A DNA stretch of 64,000 bases from Oscillospiraceae bacterium (GCA_017473015.1 JAFUNP010000023.1:1-64000), one strand, 5' to 3'; positions 50,259 to 61,453 are shown, counted from the first letter of the stretch. Program-made: numbers and translations. Notes: a model not told the origin generated them from the letters alone.

Positions 50259-52061
50259 ATGAAAAAAAGCAAATACGATTTTCTTGTAAAACAGATGAAG
50301 GGCAGCTGGAGATACCTGCTGGCATCTGTTGTATTTATACTGACAGGCTCTTTCTTCTCTTTTTTAGGGCCGAAGCTTATAGGCGTGGCGGTGGACAGCA
50401 TTATCGGGAATAAACCTTTTGAGCTGCCACAGTTTATGGTGGAATACATAGACCGCATGGGCGGCAGGCAGTTTTTCCTGGAAAATATTATGGTGGTTAT
50501 CGGCATATTTGCCGCCATAAAAATAACCGAAGCGATATGCGAATTTTCCCGACTGTATGCCTCCAATCACCTCAGTGAAAATCTGGGCTACAACATGCGC
50601 CAGAGTCTGTTTGAAAGACTGCAGGGTGCAACCTTTGCATACCACAAAAGCATATACACCGGCGATATTATCCAGCGCTGCTCCACCGACATTGATACAG
50701 TGCGCAACTTTGTGCTGGAAATGACTGACATTATCCGTGTCATAGCCAAAATCATCATCGCTTATTGGTTTATGGCAGGTATTTCTGTGCCATTGGCACT
50801 GATTTCCTTTACTACAGTGCCACTGGTGTCCCGGTTTTCCGTTTTCTTCAACGGCAAAATCCAGAATCGCTTTCTGGCGGCCGACGAATCAGAGGGCCGT
50901 CTCCAGTCCTATGTGCAGGAAAATCTGTCTGCGCCAAGAGTGGTGCGTGCATTCGGCAAACAACTGCAGGAAAGAGAAAAATTCCGCACAGGCAACGATG
51001 AATTTTCCGGTATGTGGATGAAAATGGGCAATCTGCTGGCCTGGTACTGGGCCATAGGCGACCTGCTGCCGGTGCTGCAGGTGATACTGGTGGTGTCCAG
51101 CGGCACATATTTTGCGGTTACCGGCAACATCACCCCCGGCGAAATCATTTCCTTTATGGTTTACAACAATATGCTGGCCTGGCCTATCCGCTCTCTGGGC
51201 AGAATTGTGGGCAATATGGCAAAAGCCACCGTGGCTCTGGGCAGAATAAACGAAGTCTACACTGCCGACCAGGAAGACTATGACAGCGGCGTGGATATGG
51301 AGATTAAGGGGGATATAGAGTTTAAAAATGTGTCCTTCTCCTTCGGCAGACAGCAGATTTTTGAAAATCTTTCCTTTACAGTTCCACGGGGGCAGACTGT
51401 GGCTATACTGGGGGCTTCCGGCAGTGGCAAAAGCACCATTCTGGCACTTCTGGCCAGATTTTACGATGTGGACAGCGGCGAAATAACCATAGACGGAATA
51501 AATATAAAAGATATAAATCTCCATACCCTGCGCCGCAGCGTGGGTATCGTGATGCAGGAGCCTTTCCTTTTCGGCAAAACCATCCGTGAAAATATAACTA
51601 TCACCGATGCTGACCCTGACGAAGAAAAAATGATAAAAAGCACCGAAATCGCCCAGGTACACCGCAGTATAACCAATTTTGAAAAAGGGTATGACACTGT
51701 GGTGGGTGAAAAAGGCGTTACTCTTTCCGGCGGCCAGAAACAGCGTGTGGCCATAGCACGCACCCTGTACTCCGGCGCAAAGGTGCTGTGCTTTGACGAC
51801 TCACTTTCCGCAGTGGACAGCCTGACCGATGCCAACATCAGAAAAGAACTGCACAAGCGTGTGGAGGGCATAACCACAATAATCATCAGCCAGCGTGTAA
51901 ACACGCTTATGGAGGCTGACAAAATACTGGTATTGGACGAGGGCAGAATTGTCCAGCAGGGCAGTCACTCACAGCTGGCATCCCAGCCTGGCATTTACCG
52001 GGAAATAGTAAAAATCCAGTCTGATATTATAGAACAGACAAGACAGGAGGCACAGGGATAA
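50259..52061 (+). CDS. Heterodimeric ABC exporter, subunit with degenerate Walker B
   Basis: The 600-residue protein is a half-transporter, with six membrane helices (about 18-310) then the ATPase: Walker A LGASGSGKSTI (about 387-397), signature LSGGQKQRV and Walker B VLCFDDSLSAVD. The catalytic Glu after Walker B is Asp, as in the non-hydrolysing member of heterodimeric exporters of the TM287/288 and BmrC/D type. It overlaps the next gene by one base. It is likely a multidrug or lipid-linked exporter. Confidence 0.93.
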   Translation: MKKSKYDFLVKQMKGSWRYLLASVVFILTGSFFSFLGPKLIGVAVDSIIGNKPFELPQFMVEYIDRMGGRQFFLENIMVVIGIFAAIKITEAICEFSRLYASNHLSENLGYNMRQSLFERLQGATFAYHKSIYTGDIIQRCSTDIDTVRNFVLEMTDIIRVIAKIIIAYWFMAGISVPLALISFTTVPLVSRFSVFFNGKIQNRFLAADESEGRLQSYVQENLSAPRVVRAFGKQLQEREKFRTGNDEFSGMWMKMGNLLAWYWAIGDLLPVLQVILVVSSGTYFAVTGNITPGEIISFMVYNNMLAWPIRSLGRIVGNMAKATVALGRINEVYTADQEDYDSGVDMEIKGDIEFKNVSFSFGRQQIFENLSFTVPRGQTVAILGASGSGKSTILALLARFYDVDSGEITIDGINIKDINLHTLRRSVGIVMQEPFLFGKTIRENITITDADPDEEKMIKSTEIAQVHRSITNFEKGYDTVVGEKGVTLSGGQKQRVAIARTLYSGAKVLCFDDSLSAVDSLTDANIRKELHKRVEGITTIIISQRVNTLMEADKILVLDEGRIVQQGSHSQLASQPGIYREIVKIQSDIIEQTRQEAQG

Positions 52062-53917
52062 TGGAAAAACACGATGAATACGCTCTGGCTGACCGTTTTA
52101 ATCTGAAAGAATGGAAACGTATTTTTGCCTATGTCCGTCCTTATAAAAAAGATATTGCTGTGTTGTCAGTGGCGGCGGTGGGTACAGGCATATTTGACGC
52201 CATCTTCCCCATGATGACAGCTTATGCCATAACAAACTTTATAGAAGCAAAAACCCTGGAGGGCATAGGCCCGTTTATCACTGTATTTCTTGTCCTGGCG
52301 CTGATACAGCTGGCTTTCAATGTCATCTACACCCAGCGCTGTATCAATATAGAGATGGGAGTAGGGCGTGATATGCGCTTTGACCTGTTCAGCCATGTAC
52401 AGGAGCTGTCTCTGGATTACTTCAACGCCACTCCAGTAGGCTTTATTCTGGCCAGAATTATGTCTGATACACAGAGCCTGGGGGCTATTTTCTCCTGGCA
52501 GCTGGCGGCTTTTGCATGGAATGTGGCATATATAATTTCGGCGGCTGTGAATATGTTTATCCTCAATCCTGCCCTGTCAATGGCGGTGTTACTGACTATT
52601 CCGGTGGTAACCGCTTTGGCCGGCACTTTCCAGCGCAAACTATTGGCGGCCAACCGCATTGTGAGACGACAGAACAGTCTTATTACCTCCGCCTATAACG
52701 AAAATATAAACGGTGCTGTGACTATAAAAGAACTGAACAGCAAGGAAAAAATCAACCGGGAATTTGCCGGTATAAATCACGAAATGCGCCGCAAATCCCT
52801 TGCTGCCAAATGGCTGCAGACGGTGTTTTTTCCTTGTATCATGGTTATCAGCAGCGCCGCCCTGGCCTTTGTGCTGGGCATGGGACCTGTTATGGTAAGC
52901 GGCGGTGCACTGACTGTGGCCAGTCTGTCGGTTTTTATCAGCTATACCTTTACCCTGCTGGACCCTATTGAACACATCACCCGCAGTTTTACCCAGATTA
53001 TGGCACTGCAGGCCAATGTGGAAAGGGTAAACAGCCTGATGGACGCTCGTCCTACAGTGACAGACCGAAAGGACATCATAGAAAAATACGGTGACATATA
53101 TAATCCTGTAAAAGAAAACTGGGAAGAAATCACCGGCGATATAGAATTCCGCAATGTCAGCTTCAGATACCCTGACAGCGAAACCTATGTGCTTGAAAAC
53201 TTCAATCTGAAAGTAAAGGCCGGCACCTGCGTGGCCATAGTTGGTGCTACCGGCGCAGGCAAATCCACCCTGGTAAACCTGGTATGTCGATTTTTCGAGC
53301 CTACCAGCGGACAGATTCTTATTGACGGGGTAGACTACCGCGAAAGAAGCTATCTGTGGCTGCAGTCAAACTTAAGCTATGTTCTGCAGACCCCTCACCT
53401 GTTCAGCGGCACAATTCTGGAAAACATTAAATATGCAAACCCCGAAGCCACAATGGAACAGGTAATCGCCGCGGCAAAACAGGCCCAGGCTCATTCCTTT
53501 ATCGAAAAGCTGCCTGATGGATATGATACAGAAGTAGGTCAGGGCGGTGACAGGCTGTCCACCGGTCAGAAACAGCTGGTAAGCATCGCCCGTGCCATTC
53601 TTGCCGACGGCAAAATATTGGTTATGGACGAAGCCACCTCATCGGTAGACACCCAGACAGAGCAGCTGATAAACGGCATGACCGACCGGTTGCTGAAAGA
53701 CCGCACCAGCTTTATCATCGCACACCGACTGTCCACGGTGAAAAATGCAGACATTATAATTGTGGTGGACGAGGGTAAAATAGTGGAAATGGGTACTCAC
53801 ACCCGGCTGCTGAAAGCCGAAGGGCAGTACTATAGAATGTACACCGGTCAGTGGGAAGAAAAACGGCAGAATGAATTTTTCCGCAGTCTGAAAGAAAAAA
53901 AGACGGAAAACCGGTAA
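52061..53917 (+). CDS. Heterodimeric ABC exporter, catalytically complete partner
   Basis: The 618-residue protein has six membrane helices, then Walker A VGATGAGKSTL, signature LSTGQKQLV (Thr in place of the usual Gly) and Walker B ILVMDEATSSVD with the catalytic Glu. Its altered signature pairs with the degenerate Walker B of the upstream subunit, so one ATP site is occluded and one active. A terminator follows 8 bases after the stop. Confidence 0.93.
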   Translation: MEKHDEYALADRFNLKEWKRIFAYVRPYKKDIAVLSVAAVGTGIFDAIFPMMTAYAITNFIEAKTLEGIGPFITVFLVLALIQLAFNVIYTQRCINIEMGVGRDMRFDLFSHVQELSLDYFNATPVGFILARIMSDTQSLGAIFSWQLAAFAWNVAYIISAAVNMFILNPALSMAVLLTIPVVTALAGTFQRKLLAANRIVRRQNSLITSAYNENINGAVTIKELNSKEKINREFAGINHEMRRKSLAAKWLQTVFFPCIMVISSAALAFVLGMGPVMVSGGALTVASLSVFISYTFTLLDPIEHITRSFTQIMALQANVERVNSLMDARPTVTDRKDIIEKYGDIYNPVKENWEEITGDIEFRNVSFRYPDSETYVLENFNLKVKAGTCVAIVGATGAGKSTLVNLVCRFFEPTSGQILIDGVDYRERSYLWLQSNLSYVLQTPHLFSGTILENIKYANPEATMEQVIAAAKQAQAHSFIEKLPDGYDTEVGQGGDRLSTGQKQLVSIARAILADGKILVMDEATSSVDTQTEQLINGMTDRLLKDRTSFIIAHRLSTVKNADIIIVVDEGKIVEMGTHTRLLKAEGQYYRMYTGQWEEKRQNEFFRSLKEKKTENR

Positions 53918-53924
53918 TTATACA

Positions 53925-53958
53925 CAGAAAAAGGGAGGTATAAACCACCCTTTTTCTG
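53925..53958 (+). terminator. Terminator of the ABC exporter operon
   Basis: CAGAAAAAGGG (53925-53935) pairs with CCCTTTTTCTG (53948-53958), with GGT/ACC extending the stem inside. Confidence 0.8.
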
Positions 53959-54027
53959 ATATAATAGCAATTAATAAAAATTCCAAGAAAAAATTTCAGA
54001 TTTTTTAAAAAAATTTTTAAAAAAGTG

Positions 54028-54056
54028 TTGACAAAATGGATTTTCTGTAATATAAT
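54028..54056 (+). promoter_or_regulatory. Consensus promoter of the tRNA cluster
   Basis: TTGACA (54028-54033), a 17-base spacer and TATAAT (54051-54056), 30 bases before the first tRNA. Confidence 0.9.
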
Positions 54057-54086
54057 AATCAAGCACTCAAGAGAGCGCGTATATGT

Positions 54087-54162
54087 GGCGGTATAGCTCA
54101 GTGGCTAGAGCAACCGGTTCATACCCGGTAGGTCGTAAGTTCAAATCTCACTGCCGCTACCA
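54087..54162 (+). tRNA. tRNA-Met (CAT)
   Basis: A 76-base cloverleaf with encoded CCA. The D-arm is GCTC/GAGC, and the anticodon stem ACCGG/CCGGT carries loop TTCATAC (anticodon CAT). The T-stem has one mismatch. The acceptor and D-arm are elongator-like; an Ile2 (k2C-modified) identity cannot be excluded. Confidence 0.88.
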
Positions 54163-54167
54163 CATAC

Positions 54168-54242
54168 GGCCCGTTGGTCAAGCGGTTAAGACACCGCCCT
54201 TTCACGGCGGTATCACGAGTTCGATTCTCGTACGGGTCACCA
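54168..54242 (+). tRNA. tRNA-Glu (TTC), copy 1
   Basis: A 75-base cloverleaf with encoded CCA. The anticodon stem CCGCC/GGCGG carries loop CTTTCAC (anticodon TTC). It starts 5 bases after tRNA-Met and is followed by a hairpin (TTTTCGGCACTAT/ATAGTGCCGAAAA). Confidence 0.95.
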
Positions 54243-54375
54243 CTTTTCGGCACTATATAATATAGTGCCGAAAATTATGTGAAAAATAACAGCGATAGCT
54301 GATAATATAGATATCAGGACTGGCAATAGTCAGCCCAGTAATTTTCAAATAACGGCGAAAGCCGTTTATATAGAT

Positions 54376-54450
54376 GGCCCGTTGGTCAAGCGGTTAAGAC
54401 ACCGCCCTTTCACGGCGGTATCACGAGTTCGATTCTCGTACGGGTCACCA
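54376..54450 (+). tRNA. tRNA-Glu (TTC), copy 2
   Basis: Identical over 75 bases to the copy at 54168. A 9-base-pair terminator stem (TGGACACTC/GAGTGTCCA, 54454-54475) and a T-run follow. Confidence 0.95.
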
Positions 54451-54490
54451 TGGTGGACACTCTTTTGAGTGTCCATTATTTTTTTGTGTG

Positions 54491-54614
54491 CGAGAATCGA
54501 ACTGCGTTCGTTCTGCTGTTCGCGACAGGTCGCTCACTGCATAAGTTCCACCATCGAAAAACCTTTCGCCTGTGGCTTATGTTTTTCGGGTGTCACATAT
54601 CGTACGGGTCACCA
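54491..54614 (+). repeat. tRNA-Glu-derived inverted and direct copies
   Basis: CGAGAATCGAAC (54491-54502) is the exact reverse complement of the T-arm of the preceding tRNA-Glu. TCGTACGGGTCACCA (54600-54614) is an exact direct copy of its last 15 bases, including CCA. The 97 bases between have no obvious gene. This could be a small integrated element or remnant bounded by a tRNA 3'-end duplication. Confidence 0.65.
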
Positions 54615-54660
54615 GAAAGCAGTAGACTGAAAAGTTTACTGCTTTTTATTTTTTAATTAT

Positions 54661-54735
54661 GCGTAGGGGCGGATGCCTTCATCCGCCCGCAAACCAAAAT
54701 TTAAAACGGGACGATGTAGGCATCGTCCCCTACGC
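54661..54735. repeat. Cruciform element with GCGTAGGGG terminal inverted repeats
   Basis: GCGTAGGGG (54661-54669) and CCCCTACGC (54727-54735) flank two internal hairpins (GGCGGATG/CATCCGCC type at 54668-54687; GGGACGATG/CATCGTCCC at 54708-54729). Related sequence starts at 62681, and the GGCGGAT hairpin recurs at 57609-57626. Confidence 0.65.
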
Positions 54736-54832
54736 GAGTTTCTTCACAATCCCACCTGACAAATCTGTCACAGTATTTTCACTTGCGATACATCTCTGTA
54801 ATGCTATAATAAAATCAAAGGAGGTATGTGTT

Positions 54833-55666
54833 ATGAGAAAAAACAAATGCGCCCTTTGCGGCGGAAAAATCAACTCTGACGGCATCTGCACCGAGTGTGG
54901 TTATAACAACAGACCTACTCTGAAAAACCGAAAAAGCAGTGCATCTGGTTTCAGCTTCGGCTATGTTATTCTTATCGCTTCGGCTGTAATATTCACTGCT
55001 CTGGCAATAGCTATTGTCCATACCTCCATCAACATGGAAAAAGACTATAAACACAGCTTTGTGCTGGGCCCCGGTATGCATCACGTAGGTACCGATATTC
55101 CTGCCGGCAAATACCATATCCAGACCGAAAAAAATGAAAGCAGTATAATGGGCATATATCGGTTTGAAGAAGATATTTTTTATGGTGTCAGTGGTTATCA
55201 TTTCGACCGGGAACACAGGTATGAGAAAAATTCCCATTTTCTGAATAATGGAAGCTATATTGTGATTGAACCGGGCGACGAACTGGGCTTTTATACCAAT
55301 AATAACCTGGACCCTCTGCCGGACAAAGTGGAAACAGGCTACACAGGCGAATATGTCCTTGACCGCTATTCCTACGCAGGTTCGGACTTTCCTGTGGGTG
55401 TTTACGATATTGTTTACACACCGCAGCTGGCTCTGGGGGATGTGACGGTGAGCATTTATTCCCTGCACCCGTCCACAGGCGAATTCCTTATGGAATGGAC
55501 ACTGCCTTTTAATGAATCAGAAGGAGAGCAGGTTTTTACAGGTGTGCCATTTACACAGCGGACAAAAATTTCCCTTTCCCGTGACGGTGCACAGATTACT
55601 TTAAAACCAACCGAATTTACCAGCCGGCAGCTGTATGAACTGACCTGGGGATACAGAGGCGAATAA
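54833..55666 (+). CDS. Zinc-ribbon membrane protein of unknown function
   Basis: From ATG 54833 (AAAGGAGG 8 bases upstream, with a TTGCGA-16-TATAAT promoter at 54783-54810) the protein has 277 residues. It starts with a zinc ribbon (CALCGGKINSDGICTECG), then a basic linker, one membrane helix at about residues 42-65, and a C-terminal extracytoplasmic beta-rich region. In that region two similar units can be seen (HHVGTDIPAGKYHIQ... and YAGSDFPVGVYDIV...). The family is not named to my knowledge; the layout (zinc ribbon inside, repeats outside) is widespread in Firmicutes. Confidence 0.75.
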   Translation: MRKNKCALCGGKINSDGICTECGYNNRPTLKNRKSSASGFSFGYVILIASAVIFTALAIAIVHTSINMEKDYKHSFVLGPGMHHVGTDIPAGKYHIQTEKNESSIMGIYRFEEDIFYGVSGYHFDREHRYEKNSHFLNNGSYIVIEPGDELGFYTNNNLDPLPDKVETGYTGEYVLDRYSYAGSDFPVGVYDIVYTPQLALGDVTVSIYSLHPSTGEFLMEWTLPFNESEGEQVFTGVPFTQRTKISLSRDGAQITLKPTEFTSRQLYELTWGYRGE

Positions 55667-55738
55667 CAAATAGCCCCACAGGCAATGTCATTAAATTAAG
55701 GAATTTGTATAAGTCTTAACTTGATAAAACAAATTAAA

Positions 55739-55836
55739 ATGTCATTCTGAGCGCAGCGACGCGTGCCCTTTAGGGTAATAATCTCATCGTCGATATTAGT
55801 TGAGATTCTTCGTCACCTTGTTCCTCAGAATGACAT
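55739..55836. repeat. Intergenic inverted-repeat element
   Basis: ATGTCATTCTGAG (55739-55751) and CTCAGAATGACAT (55824-55836) are perfect 13-base terminal inverted repeats. The right part contains GAGATTCTTC, so this is a fuller copy of the unit at 45738 and 62622. Confidence 0.7.
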
Positions 55837-55972
55837 GTTTTTTGTTATTTTAACGGCATTGCCTCACAGGTGCCTTTTATATTGCCTGATGCAGAAAAAT
55901 ACAGATAGAATTTCAACAAAAGTGGTTTACAAAAAGGCTTTGCAGTAGTAAAATATATTTACAGTTTAATCC

Positions 55973-56047
55973 GGCCCATTGGTCAAGCGGTCAAGACGTC
56001 GCCCTCTCACGGCGAAAACAGGGGTTCGATTCCCCTATGGGTCACCA
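55973..56047 (+). tRNA. tRNA-Glu (CTC)
   Basis: A 75-base cloverleaf with encoded CCA. The anticodon stem TCGCC/GGCGA carries loop CTCTCAC (anticodon CTC). A 14-base-pair terminator stem (56049-56062 / 56067-56080) follows immediately. Confidence 0.93.
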
Positions 56048-56087
56048 AAAATACAGGCATCCATTTGGATGCCTGTATTTTTGTTTT

Positions 56088-56221
56088 AGGGGAATCGAAC
56101 CCCGAGAGGGTAGATGCCGTAAAGTAAACAGTCCAGCGGACTGTTTATAGGCAGCTGAGCCGAGCGCCCCAAGCGAGGCCAGTCGGGATTTTGCCACAGG
56201 CAAAAGACTGTCGATTCCCCT
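56088..56221. repeat. tRNA-Glu(CTC)-derived inverted and direct copies
   Basis: AGGGGAATCGAACCCC (56088-56103) is the exact reverse complement of the whole T-arm of the preceding tRNA. TCGATTCCCCT (56211-56221) repeats part of it directly. Between lie AAACAGTCC/GGACTGTTT (a hairpin) and GC-rich sequence with no gene. The layout matches that after the tRNA-Glu(TTC) at 54376. Confidence 0.65.
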
Positions 56222-56353
56222 GCAATAAACCTGACTGCTTCCGCAAAAATTCAACCCTGGAAAATAATTTTGCGATATATTATCATGGCGCAGGATGACA
56301 TGGACATCGCCCAATGTGCCAGCTATTACAACATTTTTGAACACAAACATAAA

Positions 56354-56378
56354 AACACCCCGGTGGTGCCGGGGTGTT
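56354..56378 (-). terminator. Terminator of the hrcA-grpE-dnaK-dnaJ operon
   Basis: A 10-base-pair stem AACACCCCGG/CCGGGGTGTT, with T's following on the minus strand. Confidence 0.85.
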
Positions 56379-56389
56379 GGGATAACGGA

Positions 56390-57556
56390 TTATTTGCCGT
56401 CAAACATATCTTTTATCTTTTTGAAGAAACCTTTGCGCTGTTCGTAGTTTTCGTCTTTCAGTGTGGCTTCAAATGCTTCCAGAGCTTTGCGCTGTTCACG
56501 GGTAATCTTTTTAGGGATTTCCACATTTACAGTCACATACTGGTCACCTCTGCCACGGCCGTTGAGGTATTTGATACCTTTGCCGCGCAGACGGAAGCGT
56601 GTGCCGGACTGTGTGCCTTCCGGAATATCATACTGCACTTTGCCGTCCACTGTAGGCACAACAATTTCTGCACCCAGTACAGCCTGGGAGTAAGTAATCG
56701 GCACATCCACATAAACATCGTAGCCGGAGCGTTTGAGAACAGGGTCCGGACGAACGGAGATGATGATAATAGCATCGCCGCTGCCGCCGCCGTTGAGACC
56801 TGCATCGCCCTGGCCACGCAGAGCCAGATTCTGTTCATCATCGATACCTGCAGGGATGTTAACCTCTTTCTTCACTGTAACCTGTACACGGCCGCTGCCT
56901 TTACATCTGTTACATGGGTCAGAAATGATTTTGCCTTTGCCCTGACAGTGCGGACAAACGCGTCTGTTCTGGATTACGCCGAAAGGAGTGCGCTGCTGTT
57001 CCATAACATAACCGGAGCCATGACAATGTGAACAGGTCTGTGCGGAAGTGCCTTTCTTGGCACCGCTGCCATTACAGTCAGGACAGGTTTCCTGTCTGGT
57101 GTATGAAACGGTTTTTGTACAGCCGTGGGCTGCTTCCATAAAGGAAATAGTCAGGCCCACATGAATATCGCCGCCGCGTTTAGGTGCGTTAGGGTCAGCG
57201 CGGCGCTGTGTGCCGCCACCGAAACCGCCGCCGAAAAAGCTTTCGAAAATATCGTTCAGGTCCATGCCTGCGCCGCCGAAGCCGCCGGAGTAGTTGCCCC
57301 AGCCACCGCCGCCTGCGCCAAAGTTAGGGTCTACACCCGCATGGCCATAAGCATCGTAACGCTGTTTTTTCTCTGCATCAGACAGCACTTCGTAAGCTTC
57401 GCTGACTTCCTTAAAATTCTTTTCAGCCTCTGCATCACCTGGGTTTAAGTCCGGGTGATATTTTTTTGCTTTTTTTCTGTATGCAGATTTAATCTCGGCG
57501 TCACTGGCTTTTTTGTCAACGCCAAGGACTTCGTAATAATCTCTTTTTTCTGCCAC
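56390..57556 (-). CDS. dnaJ: Chaperone protein DnaJ
   Basis: The 388-residue protein has the J domain with HPD ([11 protein letters not shown]), the Gly/Phe-rich linker and four zinc-finger repeats ([32 protein letters not shown]), plus the C-terminal substrate domains. It stimulates DnaK ATP hydrolysis. The start is a GTG at 57556 with GAGGA upstream. A GGCGGAT hairpin of the intergenic repeat type lies between dnaK and dnaJ. Confidence 0.97.
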   Translation of the reverse strand: MAEKRDYYEVLGVDKKASDAEIKSAYRKKAKKYHPDLNPGDAEAEKNFKEVSEAYEVLSDAEKKQRYDAYGHAGVDPNFGAGGGGWGNYSGGFGGAGMDLNDIFESFFGGGFGGGTQRRADPNAPKRGGDIHVGLTISFMEAAHGCTKTVSYTRQETCPDCNGSGAKKGTSAQTCSHCHGSGYVMEQQRTPFGVIQNRRVCPHCQGKGKIISDPCNRCKGSGRVQVTVKKEVNIPAGIDDEQNLALRGQGDAGLNGGGSGDAIIIISVRPDPVLKRSGYDVYVDVPITYSQAVLGAEIVVPTVDGKVQYDIPEGTQSGTRFRLRGKGIKYLNGRGRGDQYVTVNVEIPKKITREQRKALEAFEATLKDENYEQRKGFFKKIKDMFDGK

Positions 57557-57655
57557 TGTTCAAGTCCTCATTTAATAACGAATTTAAGTAGTTTGTTTAC
57601 AACTACAAGGCGGATTTGCATCCGCCCTGAGTTTTACTTTATATGGTGATTTTAA

Positions 57656-59491
<1,836 letters not shown>

Positions 59492-59590
59492 TCATAATCT
59501 CCTTTTTGATTAAAGAAAGTGTATATAGATAATTTTTTATAAACGGGTTTGTGGTTGCGTCCATCTGCCAGATGGAGCTGGGACTTTCTG

Positions 59591-59638
59591 AATCCCTCCA
59601 CCGCTAAAGCGGTCCCCCTCCCTTTGACAAGGGAGGCT
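59591..59638. repeat. Partial palindromic repeat between dnaK and grpE
   Basis: AATCCCTCC...CCGCTAAAGCGG...CCTCCCTTTGACAAGGGAGGC resembles half of the element at 42638-42741. It sits within the heat-shock operon, so it is transcribed and could form a hairpin between grpE and dnaK. Confidence 0.55.
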
Positions 59639-59642
59639 ATCT

Positions 59643-60197
59643 TTAGCAGCTTACAGCTACTGTGGCGTGGCGGATAACTCTTTCGCCCAGCTTATAGCCT
59701 TTCTGGAACTGTTTGGTGCAGATGCCTGCATCCACGCCTTCCACGCTTTCCTGCATAACAGCGTTGTGCAGGTTAGGGTCAAATTCTTTGTCCAGAGCAT
59801 CGATTTCTGTGATACCCATATTGGACAGTGCATTTTTTGCTGTTGTCAGTGTCAGCTCAATACCTTTTTTATAATTTTCGTCGGTACATGGAGCGTTCAG
59901 TGCCATTTCCAGTGTGTCCAGCACAGGGAGGATGTTTGTCACTGCATTTACCATGCCGTTGTTATATGTTTCAGCCTTTTCTTTGGCTGTTCTTTTGCGG
60001 TAGTTGTTATACTCTGCCAGGGTGCGCTGGAAAGTGCCTTTTGTGTTTTCCAGTTCAGCCTGGGTTTCTGCCAGTTTCTTTTCGCTTTCAATCAACCGGG
60101 TTTCCAGTGTTTCGATGCCTTTCATAACATCAATTTTTTCTTCCTGTACTGTTTCGTTTTCCAGTTCAGGAGTTTCCATTTTCTCTTTGTTTTCCAT
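59643..60197 (-). CDS. grpE: Nucleotide exchange factor GrpE
   Basis: The 184-residue protein has an N-terminal coiled coil (EKKLAETQAELENTKGTFQRTLAEYNNYRKRTAKE) and the C-terminal beta domain (HNAVMQESVEGVDAGICTKQFQKGYKLGERVIRHATVAVS). It exchanges ADP on DnaK. AAAGGA lies about 11 bases before the ATG. It is the second gene of the operon. Confidence 0.96.
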   Translation of the reverse strand: MENKEKMETPELENETVQEEKIDVMKGIETLETRLIESEKKLAETQAELENTKGTFQRTLAEYNNYRKRTAKEKAETYNNGMVNAVTNILPVLDTLEMALNAPCTDENYKKGIELTLTTAKNALSNMGITEIDALDKEFDPNLHNAVMQESVEGVDAGICTKQFQKGYKLGERVIRHATVAVSC

Positions 60198-60203
60198 GGG
60201 AGT

Positions 60204-61229
60204 TTATTTCCTTTCTGTACCTGTGATTGATTGTGTCAGCAACTGTGAGAAATATTCCATAGCCAGGAACAGTCGCTGATAGTCCACTGTCTGGGGGCAG
60301 ATAACCGCCAGAGTACCGCTGACCGCGCTGCCTGCGAAGTAGCGTGTGGAGATGAAACAGGCGTTTTCTATATTTTTTATCGGCAGTTCATCGCCGAAAA
60401 CCACTGAAATACCATCGTATTTCGGGGTTATAATCTGTTTTAATGTGTCCGGGTCAGCCAGCAGTTTCAGAACATCGCCGATATTGTGTTCAAAATGGTC
60501 TGTATCGGCTATTTTTTCCTGTCCGTAAACATAAACTGACTTGTTGTTGGCCTCTGCCACCAGTGCCAGAGCACCTGAGACAAACCGGCCAAAAGCTTTG
60601 TTTTCTTTGTTCAGCTGATTTATCAGTGTGGTGAAGTAGGTTCTGTCAATGTCAGCGTAGCAGGTGAAGCACAGGCGCATATTCAACAGCTGTGTCAGCT
60701 GAGCCAGCTGGGCGTTGTTCACTTCCTCTGCCAACCTGATAACACGGGTGTATACCTCGCCGCGGCTGGTGGTAGCCACCAGAACCACGCTGTATCGGCC
60801 GGTTTTCAGGGCTGTGAAGTTTACAAACTGCAGGTTCTCATCCTGTGGCGGTATGATAACCACTGTGTAACCCAGGATGTCGCTGAACAGTCGGGCGGCA
60901 CCCTGCAAGAAGCGGGAGCTGTCACCGTCCAGCATATCGAAATGCTGTTTTATGTTTTCCTTGTCTGACCGTGCAATCTCTTTGCTGCGGTCGATATTGT
61001 CAACATAGTAGCGGTAGGCTTTGTTTGTGGGTATACGGCCGGCGGAAACATGAGGCTGGTTGAGATAACCCAGCTTTGTCAGTCTCGCCATTTCGTTGCG
61101 GAGTGTGGCGGATGAAACGGTGATGTCCAGCGCATCCTGGAGAGCCTGAGAAGCAATCGGCTCACCGTTGCGGATGTACATGGAAACAATGGCATCAAGT
61201 ATAAGCTTATGTCTCTGATTTATATCCAT
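60204..61229 (-). CDS. hrcA: Heat-inducible repressor HrcA
   Basis: The 341-residue protein starts with the winged helix (RHKLILDAIVSMYIRNGEPIASQALQDALDITVSSATLRNEMARLTKLGYL) and the GRIPTNKAYRYYVD block, then the dimerisation domain. It binds the CIRCE element directly upstream, so it represses its own operon. GAGG precedes the ATG. Confidence 0.96.
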   Translation of the reverse strand: MDINQRHKLILDAIVSMYIRNGEPIASQALQDALDITVSSATLRNEMARLTKLGYLNQPHVSAGRIPTNKAYRYYVDNIDRSKEIARSDKENIKQHFDMLDGDSSRFLQGAARLFSDILGYTVVIIPPQDENLQFVNFTALKTGRYSVVLVATTSRGEVYTRVIRLAEEVNNAQLAQLTQLLNMRLCFTCYADIDRTYFTTLINQLNKENKAFGRFVSGALALVAEANNKSVYVYGQEKIADTDHFEHNIGDVLKLLADPDTLKQIITPKYDGISVVFGDELPIKNIENACFISTRYFAGSAVSGTLAVICPQTVDYQRLFLAMEYFSQLLTQSITGTERK

Positions 61230-61248
61230 ATCCTCAGTCCTTTCATTT

Positions 61249-61308
61249 TTAGCACTCTCACTCTTTGATTGCTAATTTATATTATAAACATTTTTTGGTA
61301 TTTGTCAA
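61249..61308 (-). promoter_or_regulatory. CIRCE operator and sigma-A promoter of the heat-shock operon
   Basis: TTAGCACTC-N9-GATTGCTAA (61249-61275) matches CIRCE (TTAGCACTC-N9-GAGTGCTAA) with one mismatch. On the minus strand TTGACA (61303-61308) and TATAAT (61281-61286) are 16 bases apart, so HrcA bound at CIRCE would block the start site. Confidence 0.92.
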
Positions 61309-61453
61309 TAGTTTCGCCGCTATTCACAAAGTTTTTACAAATTGCATTTGGAAGTATAATATTGTATGATATTATAAAGGCGATAAAAACGCCGGTATAA
61401 AGGATAATAACCAATTATATATAATAATATACATTATAAAGGTAAGGAAAATC

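Noticed and set aside
54659..54832. 5' extension of the zinc-ribbon gene from an upstream ATG at 54659
   Set aside because: The extension translates through a cruciform repeat and the promoter, while ATG 54833 has a perfect ribosome site and begins the zinc ribbon.
57606..57630. GGCGGAT/ATCCGCC hairpin between dnaJ and dnaK as a thermosensor or operator
   Set aside because: It matches the internal hairpin of the intergenic repeat at 54661, so a repeat remnant explains it more simply.
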